Source: Drosophila persimilis (lineage: Eukaryota > Arthropoda > Insecta > Diptera > Drosophilidae). Taken from it: a DNA stretch of 64,000 nt. The position numbers and the translations under genes are program-made. The notes below the pieces were generated by a model. The model did not search any database and had not been told where the DNA came from. It saw only the letters and a program-made list of their open reading frames with translations. The stretch is from contig NW_020825289.1 of the NCBI RefSeq assembly GCF_003286085.1, forward strand, positions 6,882,001 through 6,946,000. The letters run 5' to 3'. This document shows, one piece after another, positions 58,301 through 64,000 of the stretch (the stretch's first letter is position 1; each line of letters begins with the position of its first letter).

Positions 58301-59698
58301 CCAGTGGTGGGTAGGCAAGAGAGAGAGCCCAAGAGCGGGAGAGGCAATAAGAGAGGAGGCAGCATGCTCTCTGTCTCTCGCGCTCTGGTTGAGTGCGTGC
58401 TTGTGTTGGTTTCGTATCTGTGTGGGGCTGCTGAATATCTCTCGAATGCGCTGAATGAGCTTGAAATATATTTCAAAATACAACGGATGCAACGGTTCTG
58501 TTGGCCCTTTGCCCACATAGAAGGCAGCAACAAAAGCAGGAAGAAGTGAAACAATTATCGCAAAATAATTCTCATATGAAGATTATTAAATATTTCCCTT
58601 TCTGGCTAGTAATTGAATCTTAATGAAACCCCAAATAGAAGATAGCAATTTCGTTGCCTACTTTTGTGGGGCTGCAGTCAGATAGGGCAACATTGCAATT
58701 ATCTACAATCTATGCGTCTGAAATTCCAATGCCTCAAACACAGCCACACGGACTAGCACAGGAACAACACACAGATACAATGAGAATGTGCATTCCATGC
58801 ACATTTCATGCATTTCCTTTGTACAGGCCAACTTATCAAGTTTCCTGTCCACCGCCACCGAATGCAACCCCAAAATGCATCCAACCACCCACCATCCTCC
58901 GCCGGCCGGCTCCCAACGCCCCACCGCCCACCATTAAGCATATACAATATATTCCGACCATGTACAGCTGAAACTGCAATTGCAACTGCCACAGCAACGG
59001 CGACTCCATCAACCAACAGCAAGGACCATCTGCAATTCCGATTTCGATTGCATTTTTGTTGCACGCACATAATTTTTGTGCGGCTGCGGATAATGATTTG
59101 GTTACATTTGATTTTGTTGCCGATTTTAATGCAGGATACCCTTCACTCTAGAGGGGGGATGGGTAATGCAGCAATTAACCTCATCACCCGGCAGGATTCC
59201 ACCTTATGATGTTGGGAAGCCCAGTAACTGTGCCTCTTCCATTGCTGTTTAAATATCTATTTTAGTTTTGTTTTGAGGACTCGCATAGCAGGGAGAGCAT
59301 TTAAAATTTGATGGTATATTATTCAAAATTTCCAGCTCCATTTTGCGGGCAAACGGAAGTGCTGCGGACATGCCGCACCGCGGCAGACAGCCTCGGACTG
59401 TCCTGCGGTTTCAAGCGCTTTTATTTATTTATGCATTTTTCGCATTTATTGCAACACAATTTAATATGCATCTCGGGGCGTGGCTGATACCCCAGCATTT
59501 GCAATTAACGCTCCCAGACCCCAAGGGGAGCTGAGAGGGGCACAGAAACGGGTCGCAAAGATCCTAAGGCGGATCAGGCAGGTGGCTGACACAGAAACCA
59601 CCAGGCTTCCACCAGAGCCAAGCAACAGGCCAAGCACAAGCGCAGGCACACAGCCAGAGAAACGGCAACATGCAACAGCAGCAACAACTTGCAGCAAG

Positions 59699-59721
59699 AA
59701 CAACAACAACAACAACAACAA
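59699..59721. repeat. AAC trinucleotide repeat
   Basis: About eight CAA/AAC units. Confidence 0.85.
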
Positions 59722-62151
59722 TGGCCAGAGCTGGACAACTCTTGACATGCATATGCAAAGGTCTTTCCCAGGTTGCCGCACAATCAATTTTGCGAGAGAC
59801 CTTCGCTCGATTCTCATCCGTGGCACTGGGAACCCGCCAAAATGCAAATGACGACAGCACCAACAAAAGCAGAAAAAGCAAAAAAAAAAAAAAAAACAGA
59901 AAAAGCCACGTACTAAAAGAACTTTGACGAACCGAAGCCTTTGATGTGCACCGTTGTTGGTCGACTAACCCCAGATCCAACCCCGTTGTGGTGCACCTCC
60001 ACATCGTCCATATGGCACGCCATCTTAAATAATCAATATTTTCGCCAAGTCCAACTCCAACTCTAAGCCAAGACTTGTCGGTGCCCGGTCTCAGGTCAGG
60101 CCCGAGCAGGAAGTCGTTGTCACATCAAATGGCGACAAAGCACTTCCGCTTCTCTTTCTTCTGCTTCGCTGCGAACAAAAGGATGCTGATGCTGCAAGGG
60201 AGAGAGCTGAAAAGTTTACGTTTCCTTAAGCTTCATCCTCATCCTCATCCAACTCCCGCATGCAGACCAAACATTAGATCTCTGGCACATGTCTAGACCG
60301 CGTGATATGGCTAGAGGGTTCAAAGAAGGGGGAGGATCGGGATTGCTTAGAATTTTACTTGGCTTTCAAGGCGTGTCGAATTTCCACCGATTGGGCGGCG
60401 GCTGATACTCAACATTCCCAGACAAAGTTGTGTCGCCTGTGATTGCCTGAAACCAGCTAAAAACGGAGACGGATACGGATACGATTACCCGCTATCTGGA
60501 AATAGGACCCCTGGAATGTCAGTGGCTCCAGATACAGAATCTGTATTACAGATACAGATCGGAAAGGGGGAGCTCTAGTTCTCGATCGGCGACATATTCG
60601 ACCAGCATTTTCAACGCTTTTCGTTACGTTTCGTTTCCAATGCCGATCGTCGTCTGCTCTTTGTGCATTCTTTCAGTTTGTTTTTCATCGCGTTTTCTCC
60701 TCTACTTCTCCTGTCTCCATCTCCCTCTTATCCGTATCTCTCTCCCACTCTCTCTCTGTGCGCCTTTGTCCCGTGTTCTGTGCTCTGCTCTGCCAGCCTT
60801 GCTCTCCTCCGCACCCGCACCCGCACCCTGTGTACCCCTTTTGTCTATCGTCGCCCGGCTCCAACGAGGCATGCAGTCATCGGCGACGTCGCTGAATTTC
60901 GTTTCAGCCCCAACCGATCCGCACCGAACCGAACCCCAAACAGAAACCAAAAGCCAAAACCAAACCAACGGTGATTCATCGAAATTAAAAATAAGTGTTT
61001 TGTATCTGTATCTCAGCGCTTGTTTCACATTCCCCGCTGTCGTTCCTCTTGATGTTGTTTCGCTCACATTCCACTGGCAGCGATAGCTTCAGCGATTTCC
61101 CTTTGACTCCACAGAAGGTAGAACAAGTTTCGGATCTACATACATATGTATGTACATATATGACATTTTTCTGAAGTCTCGATCGTACTGAGGCTATATT
61201 CTGACGATACTCATAAGCTGAGATTGCAACTTCTCGATCAACCTAATGGATATGCTGATTTTCAGAACTTTAAAATATCTAAGACCAACTTTCTTTCCAA
61301 AATCTTTGTCCGATTCTGAATATAGTATTTATTTTGAATACGTTTTGCATTCTGAAATTGTGGATAACAAATCAGAGACTGAAACTTCTGGATCAGCTCT
61401 CTGGGACTCTGATTTATATGCGAATATATTTTATTGCTTCCGACTTTCTTCTTGAACATTTATAAATCTTTTCAAGCTGCGTTCGGAACACTATCACATA
61501 TAGTATGTATCTGAATGCTGATTTATGTGCGAAAATCTCAGGCTGAGCTGTCTTCATATTCCGGATTTCCCTTCTGTTTTGTTGGTTTAAGGACACCTGT
61601 TTCCACATTCCACGCCCGATCGTCCTCGGCGTGCAACATCCGCCCCGTCTCGAATCGCAGGGGCAGGTAGCTGCAGAGACTGCAGAGACGACAGCGGCTG
61701 TGATAGCCGCTCCTTGGTGATTTTAGTGGTGGTGCTTTCTCCATCCTTGGTCACCTTGGGCGGCATTCACGAAATGTGTATCCATGACACACATACTCTA
61801 GCACATATTTTCCCACACACACACACCCAGAGACAAGGGTACCCATAAGGCACACATATACGGGTCCGTTGTGGATTAAAATTTCTTCGTTCCTTCTTTT
61901 TTATATATGTATGTTGAATGCATTTCCCTTAGCGCTCCGTGCCAGGGGAGCGCTGTACGAAGGAGGGGGTGGGGGCATTTATTTTCGGCATTTGAAGTTA
62001 GTCCTTTGAAAAAACGGGGGTTCAAACTCAAAGTGCTAGACCGAACCGAACGAATCGAAATGGAACCGTACCACCGTGCGAAGGGTTGCTCGACGGTCTC
62101 TCTCTCCCCGAGAAGTGTATGCCAGTGTATGGATGTGTGCTTGTGCTAGTA

Positions 62152-62153
<2 letters not shown>

Positions 62154-62195
<42 letters not shown>
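62154..62195. repeat. TG dinucleotide repeat
   Basis: About 21 perfect TG units. Confidence 0.95.
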
Positions 62196-62197
<2 letters not shown>

Positions 62198-63936
62198 TAC
62201 GGTAAAAGGAACACATTTGGATGCCAGACGACTGCTGCGTCTCGACTCCCTGTGCGACATTACGAGCCCGTTGGAACGTCAAAGAGTGTACGCGGCAGCA
62301 GGGGCTAGCACGGGCAGCGGCAGCGGCAGAGTTCGAATCGATTTTGGAATTCGTCTCGTGCCGAGGAGTGCGTGGAAAATGCTGATAAATGGGAGTTAGA
62401 TTCTGAATCTCTGGGCCCTGGTCCAGGATCCCCCCAGCAGCTTTCCCTGCCATGGCCGTTGCCATGCTAATGAGACCCCCCGAAATGGGGCCCTCCACAG
62501 CAAATGCAGTTGCAGCTCCACTGCATATCAGAGCCAAAGTACCCCCCAATATGACCGATAAGTCGTAAGGCCTGGTCCCTGCCCCGTTCGGTGGGTGGTT
62601 GTGGTAGTGGTGGGTGGCTTGCTTTGTTTGCCCACGTCGACTGATAAGATAAGCAATAGCCCAAGTCTGACATCAGGGCCTGGACCTCCGAACCAAACCA
62701 GCACCGACCCTTGGAGCCGCCGAGCCAGCGACGTTGCCCCGCTGTTGTTGTCCCCACGCTCGTGACTCGCCTCGACGATATCTTACGCCTGCGTTTCAGA
62801 AAATTCAAAATTCATAGAATGCAAATGTTGGTTAAACAACATTTTGCCCGGCACACGAGCGCACTCCCAGTTTTAGCTCCAGTCGTCGCAGTTGGGGCAC
62901 ATGCAGAAATAGACGCAGAGGCAGAGAAACAGAGACCACACCGATTCAGGCCTCAGCCAGAGAAAGACAGAAAGAGAGAGAAAGAGCTTGAGTCAGGTTT
63001 TGTGTGTTGAATTTTAACTAAAACGAACTTAAGCGGGCCTTTCAATCCAAGTTATAGCATTAGAAATACCCGACTTTGAGGCGGAATTTCCGTTCCGTTC
63101 CAAGATGAGCTTCGCTGTGTTCTCTGAGCGAGGGTATTTCGCTCGTATTAAAAACGCATAAGCTATAATGTAACAATTCATCAGAAATGCAGCTGTGACT
63201 GAACAAAGAATTTTTTCAGTGGAAAAATAGCATAAAACTTCTGTGAAGTTCGATTACAGGGAACTACCACATCTGATGTCGCTCTGGATTGGTGCATCTT
63301 TGAGTGCAACAATTCTGCTATAATTTAGTAACAAAGTCTGGACAATCTGCCATTCATACATATATCATATTTATTTATGTACGCATGTATAAAGTTTATA
63401 CATAATCTCTTTATACTTAATCTTTTCCTATGTGTTTTAGATTTACCGCATAGTTCTGTCTGTGACCACGAAATCAGGTCTAAGCGCTAATCTATCAATC
63501 TGAGTTCTGTTTCGGGCTCTAATCCCCGTTTAAAGCTTTAAGAGTGGGCACCGCTGATTCCAGGCGGTGAAAATTCCCAATTGGATGGCCTCCACATACA
63601 CATACATACGTTTATATACGTTTAAGTACATATATACATATACATAAATACATATGTATATGTATAAATGTTAATCAAACACACAGACAAAGACTCACGC
63701 ACACGCACAATTGACGCATACGCACATTTAATGCAAATTTAAGCAGTTAGCAAGCAAGTAAAACCGTTATGTGCCACACAGGCCTACGAACATGCGTGTT
63801 CGAGTGCATGTAGTATGTGTTTGTAAATGCATCGCTGCTTGCACATACATAATGCAGGGAATATAAATAATTGCAATACATAAGAGGAGTCCGTGTGTGT
63901 GTGTGTGTCCCTTGCATAACCGCATATGCAGTACAT

Positions 63937-63998
63937 GCATAAGTATATACATACATACACACATATGTATGACCACATATGTACATACATACATACTA
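63937..63998. repeat. CATA/TATG-rich simple sequence
   Basis: Interspersed ATACATAC and ACATATGTAT units; a similar patch lies at about 63595-63665. Confidence 0.7.
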
Positions 63999-64000
63999 CA

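Larger units (their letters stand above)
52321..64000. other. Gene-free region to the end of the window
   Basis: About 11.7 kb. The many open frames are short, low in complexity and lack family motifs. Content: CT-rich tracts around 53.5-54.1 kb, purine-rich CAGAGG/GGCAGA minisatellite-like stretches near 56.05-56.15 and 57.8-57.9 kb, an AAC run, a poly(A) run near 59880, a long TG run and CATA/TATG-rich DNA at the end. A CT-rich segment at 60.6-61.1 kb followed by GT-containing splice-like sites could be an untranslated first exon, but I cannot support it. Confidence 0.45.

Noticed and set aside
58002-58549. Frames of about 130-150 codons
   Set aside because: Mutually overlapping in different phases with no recognisable domain or splice support.
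62028-62808. Minus-strand frames of 173 and 113 codons
   Set aside because: The first reads through the TG repeat as Thr-His repeats; neither has motifs or consistent splice sites.
1-64000. CRISPR arrays, bacterial operons, prophage or tRNA genes
   Set aside because: The sequence is eukaryotic with spliced genes. I saw no spaced-repeat array and no tRNA cloverleaf I could support by eye; a tRNAscan run would settle the latter.

Overview
The window is Drosophila-type nuclear DNA. It has short introns (about 45-75 bp) with GT...AG ends, insect gene families, abundant CA/GT and CATA microsatellites, and a Tc1-like transposon. All exon junctions below were read by eye; in every multi-exon model the exon lengths sum to a whole number of codons. 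Gene content suggests a species whose order on this arm (Muller C is my guess) differs from D. melanogaster, possibly obscura group; that is inference from memory.

Left block (1-28300), four conserved genes. Kinesin heavy chain (Khc, +) enters from the left without its first exon; a self-inverted Tc1-like element sits in what must be its first intron. Convergent to Khc, with poly(A) signals about 75 bp apart, is the PRMT5 arginine methyltransferase (capsuleen, -). Divergent from that is a CCDC93 homologue (+). After about 6 kb of non-coding DNA comes a CNGA-type cyclic-nucleotide-gated channel (+), with an acidic/His-Gln-rich N-terminal exon and a 6.4 kb intron.

Middle block (29587-49926), a dense array of LITAF-domain genes. 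I count 19 in 20 kb (one on +, then seven on -, then eleven on +), interrupted by one CYP6-type cytochrome P450 (-). LITAF proteins are small endo-lysosomal membrane-associated zinc proteins with two Cys-x-x-Cys knuckles flanking a Cys-rich hydrophobic hairpin. Sixteen are split at one shared place by a phase-2 intron just before the second half of the domain. Four of these also have a phase-1 intron before the domain. Outliers: an intronless mini-LITAF with the hydrophobic part missing, two divergent paralogues with basic centres ending in CRSCGW, two with long basic C-terminal tails, and one with an N-terminal C2H2-like finger. Two unrecognised small candidate genes also lie here.

Right block. 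RYBP (a Polycomb-associated RanBP2-type zinc-finger protein, +) lies at 51095-51758, with a Motif 1 core promoter upstream and a degenerate 214-bp tandem duplication before that. From about 52.3 kb to the end I find no supportable gene, only low-complexity, microsatellite-rich DNA that may be intergenic, intronic or regulatory.
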